Source of the DNA: Streptomyces yatensis
GTDB taxonomy: Bacteria; Actinomycetota; Actinomycetes; Streptomycetales; Streptomycetaceae
Assembly (NCBI RefSeq): GCF_018069625.1
Contig: NZ_CP072941.1
Span: 2,852,001-2,916,000, forward strand
Length of the DNA: 64,000 bases
Direction of reading: 5' to 3'
This document shows positions 1-8,214 of the stretch, piece by piece (the first letter of the stretch is position 1; each line of letters starts with the position of its first letter). The notes under the pieces were generated by a model that searched no databases, was not told the origin of the DNA, and saw nothing but the letters and a program-made list of their open reading frames with translations. The translations under genes and the position numbers were made by a program.

Positions 1-743
1 TGCAGGACCTGATCGCCTCCGCGGCGGCCCTGATCGTGGGCCTGGCCGCCGGCTGGGCCGTGCACTCGGCGTTCGGGCGCCGCAAGCGCGCCCGCGAGCA
101 GCGCTTCTTCGGTCTGCCGGACGGTTCGGAGTGCGTGCTGGTCACCCATCGGGACAGCACCTCGGCCCACTGGAGCATCCCCCGCCATGACGCGCTCGCG
201 CTGCTCGGTCTCGCGTCGATCGTGGAGAACTGCGGAGCGCATACCGAGGTCGCCCCGCATGACACGGGGCTGCAGGGCTTCGGCGCGCGCACCGAGTTCT
301 GCGTCGGCGATCCGACCGCGCACCGCAGGCTCGCCGCCCATATGACCAATCTACTGCCGGGCGTCACCGCGCACCCGGGGGACGACTCCGGCACGGACCG
401 GGGGATGTTCACCATCGCCGGTACGCACTACCGCCCGGAGCCGGGCACGGTCGAGTATGTGCTGCTGGCCCGGCTGACGGCGGGCGACGAGAGCCGGCCG
501 GTCTTCCTGGCGGCAGGTCAGCGTCCGGTCACCCATCGCGCCGCCGTCCGCCACCTCGTCCGCAACCGCGCCAAGCTGGCCCGTAAGTACGGCGCCCAGG
601 GCTCCTTCTGCCTGCTGCTGAAGGTGGTCAACTCCCAGGCGTACGGCCCGGATCTGGTGGAACTGGTCGCGGATGTGACCAAGCCGGCGACCACCTCGGC
701 GGGCCCCCGCGCCGCCGCGAAGGCGGCCGCGAAGGACGACTGA
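1..743 (+). CDS. Membrane-anchored conserved protein of unknown function (start one base outside the window)
   Basis: I do not recognise a named family. The reading frame is open from the first base and the first two bases are TG, so the start codon (probably ATG or GTG) begins one base before the window. The protein would then be about 247 residues. It opens with a hydrophobic stretch (ALIVGLAAGWAV) followed by a basic cluster (GRRKRAREQR), which fits an N-terminal membrane anchor with the rest in the cytoplasm. The body is a mixed alpha/beta soluble domain with no obvious catalytic motif. The C-terminus is Ala/Lys-rich (AAAKAAAKDD). It converges on the ABC permease gene, and the two stop codons lie in the two arms of one inverted repeat. 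Coding is well supported; function is unknown. Confidence 0.75.
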   Translation, partial: QDLIASAAALIVGLAAGWAVHSAFGRRKRAREQRFFGLPDGSECVLVTHRDSTSAHWSIPRHDALALLGLASIVENCGAHTEVAPHDTGLQGFGARTEFCVGDPTAHRRLAAHMTNLLPGVTAHPGDDSGTDRGMFTIAGTHYRPEPGTVEYVLLARLTAGDESRPVFLAAGQRPVTHRAAVRHLVRNRAKLARKYGAQGSFCLLLKVVNSQAYGPDLVELVADVTKPATTSAGPRAAAKAAAKDD

Positions 744-766
744 GCCGGCCCGGAGCCACCGGCTCA
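741..766. terminator. Inverted repeat carrying both convergent stop codons
   Basis: TGAGCCGG and CCGGCTCA form perfect 8-bp arms around a 10-nt loop. The TGA of the plus-strand gene is the first three bases of the left arm, and the TGA of the minus-strand permease is the end of the right arm. It would form the same hairpin in both transcripts and probably acts as a shared bidirectional terminator, although no U-tract follows. Confidence 0.5.
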
Positions 767-1516
767 GCCGCGGACCCGGCCGAACAGGCGCGCCCCGCCC
801 ATCAGGCACAGCGCCGCCAGGGCCAGGGTGACGGCCGCCCCGACGGCGACCGTGGTGTTGGCGTAGTGCCCCAGGAAGACCTGGCGCACCGCGTCGACCG
901 TGTAGCGGAACGGCACCGCGCGCGAGGCGCCCTGCAGCCATCCGGGCGCCAGGGTCATCGGCAGCAGCAGGCCGGAGAGCAGCATCAGCGGCATGGCCGC
1001 CGTGTTGGCGATGGCGGCGAACTCCGGGGCTGTGCGGACGTTCATGGCCAGCCCGTAGGAGAGCGCGGACAGGGCCGCCGCGAGCACGGCCACGAACAGC
1101 AGGCCGAGCAGCACACCGGGGAGCGGGGCGCGCAGCCCGAAGGCCAGGCCGAGCAGCACCAGCAGCACCGACTGGGCCACCAGCTGGACGACATCGCGCA
1201 GGGTGCGGCCGAGCAGCAGCGCCAGCGGGCTGACCGGGGTGACCCGCATCCGGTCCAGAACGCCGAAGTTGCGGTCCATCAGCAGTCCGAGTCCGACGTA
1301 CGACCCGCCGAGCAGGGCGAGCTGGACGAGCACACCGGGGACCAGCGTCTGCCAGGACGATCCGCTGACGCCCATGTCGAGTCCGGTCAGCAGCGGGCCG
1401 AAGAGGGCGAGCAGGAGCAGTGGCTGCAGCATCCCGAAGAAGAGATTGGTCTTCGAGCGAAGCGTCGAGCGCAGACAGCGGCCGAAGACGATGCCGGTAT
1501 GGGCGAGAAGAGTCAT
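764..1516 (-). CDS. ABC-2 type transporter permease (DrrB-like exporter subunit)
   Basis: This is the membrane subunit of an ABC-2 export system and would pair with the ATPase encoded just upstream on the same strand. The 250-residue protein has about six hydrophobic segments, including LFFGMLQPLLLLALFG near residue 30 and LALLLGRTLRDVVQLVAQSV in the middle. The central segment contains the ABC-2 pattern of a Leu/Gly-rich helix followed by a cytoplasmic R(M/V)TPVS loop. Length is normal for DrrB/NodJ-type permeases. An imperfect tandem repeat fills the 120 bp between it and the ATPase gene, unusual spacing for an ABC operon. The substrate cannot be deduced. Drug or lipid efflux is an inference from the TetR regulator encoded divergently next to the ATPase. 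Confidence 0.88.
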   Translation of the reverse strand: MTLLAHTGIVFGRCLRSTLRSKTNLFFGMLQPLLLLALFGPLLTGLDMGVSGSSWQTLVPGVLVQLALLGGSYVGLGLLMDRNFGVLDRMRVTPVSPLALLLGRTLRDVVQLVAQSVLLVLLGLAFGLRAPLPGVLLGLLFVAVLAAALSALSYGLAMNVRTAPEFAAIANTAAMPLMLLSGLLLPMTLAPGWLQGASRAVPFRYTVDAVRQVFLGHYANTTVAVGAAVTLALAALCLMGGARLFGRVRG

Positions 1517-1554
1517 GAGAGGGCCTTGGGTGGTCGGGTACGGCGTCGGATTGC

Positions 1555-1636
1555 TCGGAGGGCTCAGGGGCTCAGAGGGATCAGGGGGCTCGGAGGGAGG
1601 CTCGGAGGGATCAGAGGGCTCAGCTAGCTCGATGGC
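1555..1636. repeat. Imperfect GGCTCRGAGGG tandem repeat between two ABC genes
   Basis: The spacer between the ATPase stop and the permease start is built from short variants of GGCTCAGGG, GGCTCGGAGG and GGGATCAGAGG, about eight units of 8-12 bp. It sits where a ribosome-binding region or translational coupling would be expected. It may be slippage-prone, and it lengthens the intercistronic gap. Confidence 0.6.
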
Positions 1637-2416
1637 TCAGATGGCGAGCGGTTCATCGGCCGTGGACCGGCCGGTGATGGCGAGGAAGGCGTCCTGGAGG
1701 CTGGCGGCCGGATCGCCCGCGTAGCGGCTCTTGAGCTCGGCGGAGGTGCCCTCGGCGACGATCCGCCCGGCGTCCACGACCACGATCCGGTCGGCGAGCG
1801 CATCGGCCTCGTCCAGGTAGTGGGTGGTGAGGAAGACCGTGGTGCCGTGCTCGGCGCGGACGCGCCGCACCAGGTCCCACAGCTCGGCCCGGCTGCCGGG
1901 GTCGAGACCGGTGGTGGGCTCGTCGAGGAAGAGCACCTCGGGCCGGTTGACCAGGCCCAGCGCGATCTCCACGCGGCGGCGCTGACCGCCGGAGAGGGCC
2001 GCGGTCGGGCGGTCCATGAGCCCCGACAGACCCAGCTCACCGGCGAGTTCATCGGCGCGCCCGGCCGCCTCGCCCCGGGACATCAGATGCAAGCGGCCCT
2101 GGGTGACCAGTTCCTCGCGTACGGAGCAGGCGGGGTCCAGGCCGCCCGACTGGGCCACAGAGCCGATCCGCCGCCGCACACCCGCCGGATCGCGGAGCAG
2201 ATCGCGCCCGGCGATCTCGGCCTCGCCTCCGCTGGGCGGCAGCAGGGTGGTGAGCATGCGCAGGGTCGTGGTCTTACCGGCCCCGTTGGGGCCCAGGAAG
2301 CCGAGGATCTCGCCGCGGCCGACGGTCAGATCGATACCGCGGACGGCGTGCACGGGGCCGCTGCCCAGCGAGAAGGTCCGGGTGAGGCCGCGAACGCGGA
2401 TGACGGATGAGGACAT
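1637..2416 (-). CDS. ABC exporter ATP-binding subunit, DrrA family
   Basis: This is the nucleotide-binding subunit that energises the ABC-2 permease downstream. Walker A (GPNGAGKTT), the Q-loop region (GSVAQSGGLD), the signature (LSGGQRRR), Walker B (VLFLDEPTTGLD) and the switch His (TTHYLDEAD) are all present and intact. At 259 residues it lacks the long C-terminal extension of classical DrrA (about 330). I chose the ATG encoding MSSSVIRV; an in-frame GTG four codons upstream (MIDG) is the alternative. The gene is divergent from a TetR regulator, and the short shared promoter region contains repeated half-sites, so the exporter is probably repressed by that TetR protein. Confidence 0.92.
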   Translation of the reverse strand: MSSSVIRVRGLTRTFSLGSGPVHAVRGIDLTVGRGEILGFLGPNGAGKTTTLRMLTTLLPPSGGEAEIAGRDLLRDPAGVRRRIGSVAQSGGLDPACSVREELVTQGRLHLMSRGEAAGRADELAGELGLSGLMDRPTAALSGGQRRRVEIALGLVNRPEVLFLDEPTTGLDPGSRAELWDLVRRVRAEHGTTVFLTTHYLDEADALADRIVVVDAGRIVAEGTSAELKSRYAGDPAASLQDAFLAITGRSTADEPLAI

Positions 2417-2442
2417 GCCATCGATCACAGCACAACGCGCAC

Positions 2443-2507
2443 CAAACTTGCAATCGACTTAAAGTTGAGAGGCGAGCGCAAGTTTGCAACGGGCTACACT
2501 GACGGGC
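2443..2507. promoter_or_regulatory. Divergent promoter with nested palindromes, putative TetR operator
   Basis: CAAACTTGC (2443-2451) and GCAAGTTTG (2478-2486) form a perfect 9-bp inverted repeat spaced by 26 bp. Between them, 2455-2467 (CGACTTAAAGTTG) is a near-perfect 13-bp palindrome made of related half-sites. TACACT at 2495-2500 matches the actinobacterial -10 form TAnnnT and ends 7 bases before the TetR ATG, which would give a leaderless transcript. A TetR dimer bound here could silence both directions. Confidence 0.6.
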
Positions 2508-3161
2508 ATGAGCGAAGGACTGCGGGAACGGCACAAGCGCCGTACGCGCCGGCGGATCGCGGACGTGGCCACCGGCCTGTTCCTGGAGCGGGGCTTCGAC
2601 CGGGTCACGGTCGCGGAGGTCGCCGCGGCCGCGGAGGTGTCCGTCAACACCGTCTACAACTACTTCCCGGCCAAGGAGGATCTGGTCCTGCCGCCCGACC
2701 AGGCGTCCCCGCGGCGGATCGCCGACATCGTGCGCGAGCGCCCGCCCGGCCGGTCCGCCGCGCAGGCGGTGCTGGACCGGCTGCGCGAGGAGGTGGCGCG
2801 CCGCGATCGCTCGCTGGGGCTGACCGAGGGCTTCGGCCCGTTCTTCGCGATGATGCGGGCCGCTCCCACGCTGGTCGCCCGGCTGGAGGAGCTCGGCCAC
2901 CGGATGAACGACGAACTGGCCGCCGTGCTCGCCGAGGAGACCGGCACGGCGCCGGAGGATCCGCTGCCGCGTGTGGTGGCCGCCCAGATCAGCGGCTATC
3001 ACTCACTCATCTTCGGCGAGATCGGCCGGCGTGTGACGGCAGGCGAGCGCCCCGACGCCATCGCCGAGGCCGTGACCGAACTCCTCGACGCCATCGAGGA
3101 GATGCTCGGCGCGCCGATGCTCGGCTACGCCGTACGGGAGGAGCGACCGTGTTCCGAGTGA
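2508..3161 (+). CDS. TetR/AcrR family transcriptional regulator
   Basis: This is a DNA-binding repressor whose ligand is probably a substrate of the divergent ABC exporter. The N-terminal 50 residues are a textbook TetR helix-turn-helix (RIADVATGLFLERGFDRVTV, then SVNTVYNYFPAKEDLV). The remaining 165 residues are the helical ligand-binding and dimerisation domain. I chose the ATG encoding MSEGLRERHK because it lies 7 bases after a TAnnnT -10 element, consistent with a leaderless message. An upstream in-frame TTG would add eight residues and overlap the operator. The last codons overlap the next gene's GTG start, so the two are co-transcribed. Confidence 0.93.
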   Translation: MSEGLRERHKRRTRRRIADVATGLFLERGFDRVTVAEVAAAAEVSVNTVYNYFPAKEDLVLPPDQASPRRIADIVRERPPGRSAAQAVLDRLREEVARRDRSLGLTEGFGPFFAMMRAAPTLVARLEELGHRMNDELAAVLAEETGTAPEDPLPRVVAAQISGYHSLIFGEIGRRVTAGERPDAIAEAVTELLDAIEEMLGAPMLGYAVREERPCSE

Positions 3162-3466
3162 CCATCCGCGGGGCCTTCGAGGAGCTGGGCGAGGACGATC
3201 GTGAGGCGCTGCGCGGCGCGGTCGGCTCCTTCCAGGTGGGCTTCACCGAGGCGGGCACCTTCACCTGCGACCAGAGCCTTTCAGCGTTCACCTTCCGCTG
3301 CCAGGTGCCGGCACAGGAGCCGGACGACGGCGAGCACGAGGCGACCGAGCGTGCCATCGCGGCACTGACCGCCCATGGTTACCCCCATCGGATCCTCCGG
3401 GTCGGGGTGACGGACATGCGGAACATCAAGATCCGCCGCAACCGCCGCGGGGCGGGCGGCACGTAG
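3149..3466 (+). CDS. Small conserved protein resembling DUF6204
   Basis: This 105-residue protein starts at a GTG inside the 3' end of the TetR gene (13-base overlap in another frame), which implies translational coupling. It begins MFRVTIRGAFEEL and has the pattern I associate with the Streptomyces DUF6204 family: an N-terminal strand-rich RV.IRG.F motif, a central FTFRCQVP block, and a C-terminal basic tail (NIKIRRNRR). No enzymatic motif is visible. Its coupling to a TetR regulator suggests an accessory role in the same stress or export response, but that is inference. Confidence 0.75.
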   Translation: MFRVTIRGAFEELGEDDREALRGAVGSFQVGFTEAGTFTCDQSLSAFTFRCQVPAQEPDDGEHEATERAIAALTAHGYPHRILRVGVTDMRNIKIRRNRRGAGGT

Positions 3467-4062
3467 CGCAGTGCCGGGTCCGGTTCCGGATCACCCTGGG
3501 GCCTGGGGCCGAGTCGTGGGCGGTGGACGCGATCCCGCGCGAGCGGCGCCATGGGGCGTCCGGCGGACCGCGCGGCAGCTTGATCGCGGTCGGAACACCG
3601 GCGCAGTGGATGACCGGGCGGACGCCCGCGCCCATCCGGGGCGGCAGGCCCGGGGTCTGGGGCGGAGCCCCAATCGAGGGAAGGGGCGGGAGGGGAACAG
3701 CCCGCCGCAGGCGCCGCGACCCGTCGGACACCCCCTGAGCACGGGGGCCGGGCCCAACTCGGGGCGGGCCCAACCCGGGGCCGACGCCCCGCCCGGCGCC
3801 GGGGCTCGTCGCAAGGCCAAAGCCCGGCGACCGGCAGGGGGCTTGCGCTCGGGCGGAATTCCACCGGAGCGGGGCCGGACCCTTGCGGATCCGGCCCCCG
3901 GATAGCGCCCCGGGCCGGGCCGGCCCCGGCAGCCGACCACGGCCTCTATCGTTACCCAGGCGTAACTTACCGCGCTATTACCGCCGGTAAACCCCCGAGT
4001 TACCGTCAGGTCACCAGCACCGGTGCTCCCCTGCCCCCACGGCACCCCCACCAGGAGCCACA
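3467..4062. other. 596-bp intergenic region with one dispersed repeat and a promoter region
   Basis: No convincing gene is present: open frames here occur on both strands with codon use unlike the neighbours. The left part carries a dispersed GC-rich repeat (annotated separately). The right part (about 3950-4020) is locally AT-richer with several GTTAC/GTAAC words (GTTACCCAGGCGTAAC, CCGGTAAAC, GAGTTACCG) and is the likely promoter region of the secreted hydrolase that follows. Confidence 0.6.
3646..3740. repeat. Dispersed intergenic repeat, type GGGGTCTGGGGCGGAGCCCC
   Basis: This segment holds GGTCTGGGGCGGAGCCCC, then GGGAAGGGGCGGGAGGGG, then CAGCCCGCCGCAGGCGCC and a final GGACACCCCCTG. The same blocks in the same order recur near 62030-62155, and the reverse complement of the core recurs near 9085-9110. 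The TGGGGCGGAGCCCCA core is itself a palindrome that can form a hairpin. Confidence 0.7.
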
Positions 4063-5724
4063 GTGACCCCTGCCCGCAAAGCCCTGCGCCCCACGATGGC
4101 CGCCGCCGTCTCGGTGACCGTCCTGGCCGGCACGGCCTTCGGCCTCGCCCCCTCCGTCCAGGCCGCGGCACCGGCCCCGGCCGCCGCCACGTCCTCCGCC
4201 GCCTCCGCCTCGGGCGTCTCCTCCTCGGAAGTCTCCTCCTCGGGCGTCTCCTCCTCAGGCGTCTCCATACGGTTCGTCGACATCCCCGGCGACGGCGGCA
4301 CCAAGCTGGCCGCCAACGTCGTGGCCCCCGCGGACGCCGACGCCTCCCGCCGTCTGCCCCTCGTCGTCCTGCCCACCAGCTGGTCCCTCCCCCAGGTCGA
4401 ATACCTCGCCCAGGCCAAGAAGCTCGCCGAAGCCGGCTACGTGGTGCTCACCTACAACTCCCGCGGCTTCTGGCAGTCCGGCGGGCGGATCGAGACGGCC
4501 GGGCCGCCCGATATCGCCGACGCGTCCAAGGTCATCGACTGGGCGCTGGCCAACACCCCCGCCGATCCCGACCACATCGGCATGGCCGGGCTCTCCTACG
4601 GCGCCGGGATCAGCCTGCTCGCGGCCGGTGCCGATCCGCGGATCAAGGCCGTGGTGGCCATGAGCGGCTGGGCGGATCTGGTCGGCTCGATCTACAGCGG
4701 CCGCACCCAGCACGCCCAGGCCGCCGGGCTGCTCGCCGGAGCCGGGGAGCTGACCGGCCGGCCCAGCGATGAACTCCGGCAGATCCTGGACGACTTCTTC
4801 TCCTCCAACCTCGCCAAGGAACCGGAGCTGATCGCCTGGGGCAAGAAGCGGTCCCCCGCCGCCCAGCTCGACCGGATCAACGCCAATGGCGCGGCCATCA
4901 TGCTGGGCAACTCCTGGGGCGACTCGATCTTCCCGCCCAACAGTTACGCCGACTTCTTCGAGAAGCTGACCGGCCCCAAGCGGCTGGAGCTGCGGCCCGG
5001 CGACCACGCCACCGCCGAGCTCACCGGGCTGCTCGGACTGCCCAACGCCACCTGGAGCCACGCCCGGCAATGGCTCGACCGCTACCTCAAGGGCGAGCGC
5101 AACGGCATCGACACACAGGCGCCGGTGCAGCTGATGTCCCGTACCGCGCACGGCGACGACTACGAGGGCTACCCCAGCTGGTCGGCCGTCCCCTCCGAGC
5201 GGCGCCGCGTCCCGCTCGCCACCACCGAGAAGATCACCGCCAATCACGACTCCGGCGCCAACGCCGGAACGGTGCTGCTGGGCGGCGCGCTCGACCAGTT
5301 CCTGAAGGTCCCGCCGCTGGCCTCGATCCCGCTGCTGCCCCGGTCCCGAGCGGCCGTCTGGCAGACCGGAACCTCCGCGCGCGAGCAGCGCGTCCGCGGC
5401 ACCGTGAAGCTCCACACCACCGTGACCAGCGACCGCTCCGACGGTACGGCGGTCGCGTATCTCTACGACGTGGGTCCGCTGGGCGTCGGCAAGCTCATCA
5501 CCAACGCCCCGGTCACCTTCCATGACCGCACGCCCGGCACGCCGTTCGGAGTGGACCTGGAGCTGTTCTCCACGGCGTACGACGTCCCGGCGGGCCATCG
5601 GCTGGCGCTGGTCGTCGACACCGTCGACCCGCTCTATATCGAGCACAACCCCGACGGCGCCCATCTCACCTTCTCGTCCCCGGCCGCCGACCCGTCCTAC
5701 CTCACGGTCCCGGTCCGCGACTGA
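4063..5724 (+). CDS. Secreted S15/CocE-type alpha/beta hydrolase (X-Pro dipeptidyl-peptidase-like)
   Basis: This is an exported serine hydrolase acting on peptides or esters outside the cell. A GTG start preceded by AGGAG gives a 553-residue protein. A signal peptide (residues 1-35, ending SVQAAA) is followed by an Ala/Ser-rich linker with three VSSS(G/E) repeats (about 51-67). The alpha/beta-hydrolase core follows, with nucleophile Ser178 in GLSYG, Asp287 in SWGDSIFPPN and His315 in PGDHATAE. The C-terminal 200 residues look like the jelly-roll domain of CocE/NonD-type enzymes. All three catalytic residues are visible. The substrate is unknown: members include X-Pro peptidases, cocaine esterase and acyl esterases. 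Confidence 0.88.
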   Translation: MTPARKALRPTMAAAVSVTVLAGTAFGLAPSVQAAAPAPAAATSSAASASGVSSSEVSSSGVSSSGVSIRFVDIPGDGGTKLAANVVAPADADASRRLPLVVLPTSWSLPQVEYLAQAKKLAEAGYVVLTYNSRGFWQSGGRIETAGPPDIADASKVIDWALANTPADPDHIGMAGLSYGAGISLLAAGADPRIKAVVAMSGWADLVGSIYSGRTQHAQAAGLLAGAGELTGRPSDELRQILDDFFSSNLAKEPELIAWGKKRSPAAQLDRINANGAAIMLGNSWGDSIFPPNSYADFFEKLTGPKRLELRPGDHATAELTGLLGLPNATWSHARQWLDRYLKGERNGIDTQAPVQLMSRTAHGDDYEGYPSWSAVPSERRRVPLATTEKITANHDSGANAGTVLLGGALDQFLKVPPLASIPLLPRSRAAVWQTGTSAREQRVRGTVKLHTTVTSDRSDGTAVAYLYDVGPLGVGKLITNAPVTFHDRTPGTPFGVDLELFSTAYDVPAGHRLALVVDTVDPLYIEHNPDGAHLTFSSPAADPSYLTVPVRD

Positions 5725-5762
5725 GGCGACTCGAGCGACGCAAGCCGTCCGGCCGCCCCGGC

Positions 5763-6632
5763 TCAGCCGCGGGTGTCCCCCGGCATCGGGGCGGCCGGTT
5801 CGGCGGCGGCGACCTCCACCTGGCGGGTCTTCACGCTGCGCCGCTCTCGCTTGGCCACCCAGTTGGCGAACCACGACAGCAGCATGCACATCCCGATGTA
5901 GATGGGGGAGATCACCATGACCACCGGGATGAACGGCAGATCGTAGTCGAGATTGGACGCGATCAGCTTTCCGGCGTGCAGGAACTCCTCATAGGTGATG
6001 AGGAAGCCGAGCGAGGTGTCCTTAAGGGCCACCACCAGCTGGCTGATGATGGCCGGCAGCATCGCCCGTACCCCCTGCGGCACCAGCACGGACGCCATGA
6101 CCTGGGTCTTCCGCAGGCCGAGCGAGTACGCCGCCTCGCGCTGGCCGCGGTCCACCGAGTTCACCCCCGCCCGGAACACCTCGGCCAGCACCGAGCCGTT
6201 GTACAGCGTCAGCCCGGTGACCAGGGCGGGCAGCGGCTGGACCTTCAGCGCCACGAAGACGAAGAAGATCATCACCAGGACGGGCATCGCCCGGAAGAAC
6301 TCCACCAGCAGCGTGGCCACCCAGCGCACCGGGCGATGCTCGGAGAGCCGCCCGGCGGCGAGCACTCCGCCGAGGGCGAGCGAGAGGACCGCCGCGATGC
6401 CGAACGCCTTGAGGGTGCCCGCGAGCCCGTTCAGCAGCAGCTCCTGGATGCCCTTGTACTCGAACGGCATCCACTTGCGGTAGCTGAACTGGCCGGTGTG
6501 GATGAGGAGGTAGATGATCCAGCCGAGCAGGGCCAGCAGCACGGCCGTCCCGGCCAGCGCGTAGATCCGGTGCCGGCGCCGGGTGTGGGGACCGGGGACG
6601 TCGTAGAGGGCCGTGGTCGAGGGGGCGGTCAT
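5763..6632 (-). CDS. gluD: Amino acid ABC transporter permease, GluD-like
   Basis: This is the second membrane subunit of a polar amino acid importer. The 289-residue protein has an N-terminal helix (LAGTAVLLALLGWIIYLLI), a periplasm-facing loop and five or so further helices. It carries the inner-membrane permease EAA motif region (REAAYSLGLRKTQVMASVLVPQ). A basic, Ala/Pro-rich C-terminal tail follows the last helix. Its ATG overlaps the TGA of the preceding permease gene by four bases. Order and lengths match the glutamate uptake operon gluABCD of Corynebacterium and Streptomyces. Glutamate as substrate is likely but not proven. Confidence 0.88.
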   Translation of the reverse strand: MTAPSTTALYDVPGPHTRRRHRIYALAGTAVLLALLGWIIYLLIHTGQFSYRKWMPFEYKGIQELLLNGLAGTLKAFGIAAVLSLALGGVLAAGRLSEHRPVRWVATLLVEFFRAMPVLVMIFFVFVALKVQPLPALVTGLTLYNGSVLAEVFRAGVNSVDRGQREAAYSLGLRKTQVMASVLVPQGVRAMLPAIISQLVVALKDTSLGFLITYEEFLHAGKLIASNLDYDLPFIPVVMVISPIYIGMCMLLSWFANWVAKRERRSVKTRQVEVAAAEPAAPMPGDTRG

Positions 6633-7273
6633 CGCTGCACTCCCCAGTGCCGCTCCAGCAGGGAGAAGATCGCGCTGATGGCGAGCGTGATGATCAGATA
6701 CCCGGCGGCGATCCAGACGAAGGACCAGATGATGCTGTAGCCGCGCTCATTGAGGGGTTTGTAGGTGCCGAGGAGTTCGGTGACGCTGAACGACCCGGCG
6801 ATGGCCGAGTTCTTGGCGAGCGCGATCAGGGTCGATCCGATCGGCGGGATGACCGAGCGGAACGCCTGCGGCAGCACCACCGCGCTCAGCGTCTGGTCGA
6901 ACGTCATGCCCAGGCTGCGGGCCGCCTCGCCCTGCCCCACCGGCACCGTGTTGATGCCCGCGCGCACCGCCTCGCAGATGAACGCCGAGGTGTAGCAGCC
7001 GAGCGCGATCACCGCGAAAACGGTGAACGGCAGCACCAGACCGAAGCGCGGCAGCCCCAGCATCACCGCGAAGAACAGCAGCGTCAGCGGGGTGTTGCGG
7101 AGCACCGTCACCCAGGCGGTACCGAAGGCGCGCAGCGAGGCGACCGGCGCCACCCGGAAGGCGGCCATCAGGATGCCGAGCGCGAGGGCGAGCAGCGAGG
7201 CGTAGACGGTCAGCTCCACGGTGCCGAGGAAGCCCTTGCCGTAGAGCGAGAAGTTCTGGGTGAGCACGTCCAT
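6629..7273 (-). CDS. gluC: Amino acid ABC transporter permease, GluC-like
   Basis: This is the first membrane subunit of the importer. I chose the ATG encoding MDVLTQNFSLY, giving 214 residues as expected for GluC. Upstream codons in the same frame lie in the intergenic gap and do not resemble the family. It contains the EAA-loop pattern (GQGEAARSLGMTFDQTLSAVVLPQ region) and five hydrophobic segments. It begins 10 bp after the binding-protein stop and overlaps the next permease by four bases, so translation is probably coupled. Confidence 0.9.
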   Translation of the reverse strand: MDVLTQNFSLYGKGFLGTVELTVYASLLALALGILMAAFRVAPVASLRAFGTAWVTVLRNTPLTLLFFAVMLGLPRFGLVLPFTVFAVIALGCYTSAFICEAVRAGINTVPVGQGEAARSLGMTFDQTLSAVVLPQAFRSVIPPIGSTLIALAKNSAIAGSFSVTELLGTYKPLNERGYSIIWSFVWIAAGYLIITLAISAIFSLLERHWGVQR

Positions 7274-7283
7274 GGGAAGGCCT

Positions 7284-8207
7284 TCAGCCGGTGCGGTAGC
7301 GGTCGATGGGGGGCGGCTTGGGGGCGGGCACACCGGAGAGGCCGAGGGTCGCCTCGTACGCCTTCCTCCAGTCGCCGTTGCGCTCATGGACCTGGATGGC
7401 GTCGTCCAGCGCGAAGCGCAGCGCGTTGTCCCGCTTAGGCACACCGATGCCGTACGGCTCCTTGGAGAAGGGCCGGCCCACCACCTTCAGCTCCTCGGGG
7501 GCCTTGGCCGCGTAGCCGAGCAGGATGGTGTTGTCGGTGGTCACCGCGTCCACCTGGAAGCTGAGCAGATTGTCCACGCATACCGAGTAGGTGTCGTACG
7601 CGACCGCGTGGGCCTTGGGGTAGTCGCTCTCGATGCGCTGCAGCGGGGTCGAGCCGGCCACCGAGCAGACCGTCCGGCCCGCGAGGTCGGCGGGGCCGTG
7701 GATGTCGTCCTCGTCGGTGCGCACCAGCAGCGACTGTCCGGCCATGAAGTACGGCCCGGCGAAGCCGACCAGCCGTTTGCGCAGCGGATTGATGGTGTAG
7801 GTGCCGACGTAGAAGTCGATCTGGCCGCTCTGCAGCGCGGTCTCGCGGTTGGCGGAGGCGATGGTCTGGAACCGGATGGTCTTCGGGGCGAAGCCGAGGG
7901 AGGCGGACATCATGCGGGCGATCTCGATGTCGAAACCCGAGTAGCGGCCGGTGGCCGGGTCCCGCTCGCCCAGATAGGGCTGGTCCTCCTTGACCCCGAC
8001 GGTGAGATGGCCGCGGCGCTCGGCCCGGCGCCAGGTGGGCGAGGAGGGCAGCCGGAAGCCGGTCGCCACCTTGTAGGTGGGCAGCTTCTCGGCGCGGGGT
8101 CCCTTGGCGGGCGGGCTGCCCTCCTTGCCGCAGCCGGCCATGAGCAGCAGGGCCAGGGCCGTTGCGAGGGCGGCGGTCGCGCGGCGCAGACGCGTCATCT
8201 CCGTCAT
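7284..8207 (-). CDS. gluB: Glutamate-type solute-binding lipoprotein (family 3)
   Basis: This extracellular receptor delivers an amino acid to the permease pair. The N-terminus has a lipoprotein signal with the lipobox LMAGC (Cys26), so the mature protein is lipid-anchored. The family-3 binding fold is clear: [17 protein letters not shown] near the start, then [33 protein letters not shown] and [14 protein letters not shown]. Two candidate starts three codons apart (MTEMTRL) exist; I used the upstream one, 7 bp after the ATPase stop. It is transcribed between the ATPase and permease genes, the usual glu operon order. Confidence 0.9.
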   Translation of the reverse strand: MTEMTRLRRATAALATALALLLMAGCGKEGSPPAKGPRAEKLPTYKVATGFRLPSSPTWRRAERRGHLTVGVKEDQPYLGERDPATGRYSGFDIEIARMMSASLGFAPKTIRFQTIASANRETALQSGQIDFYVGTYTINPLRKRLVGFAGPYFMAGQSLLVRTDEDDIHGPADLAGRTVCSVAGSTPLQRIESDYPKAHAVAYDTYSVCVDNLLSFQVDAVTTDNTILLGYAAKAPEELKVVGRPFSKEPYGIGVPKRDNALRFALDDAIQVHERNGDWRKAYEATLGLSGVPAPKPPPIDRYRTG

Positions 8208-8214
8208 CACCGGC

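Noticed and set aside
3467..4062. Several 70-220 codon frames in the intergenic region
   Set aside because: They occur on both strands over a GC-rich repeat and lack ribosome sites and protein-like composition.
4255..5889. 544-codon frame antisense to the S15-type hydrolase
   Set aside because: The plus strand has signal peptide and catalytic triad; the antisense frame crosses into the next gene without features.
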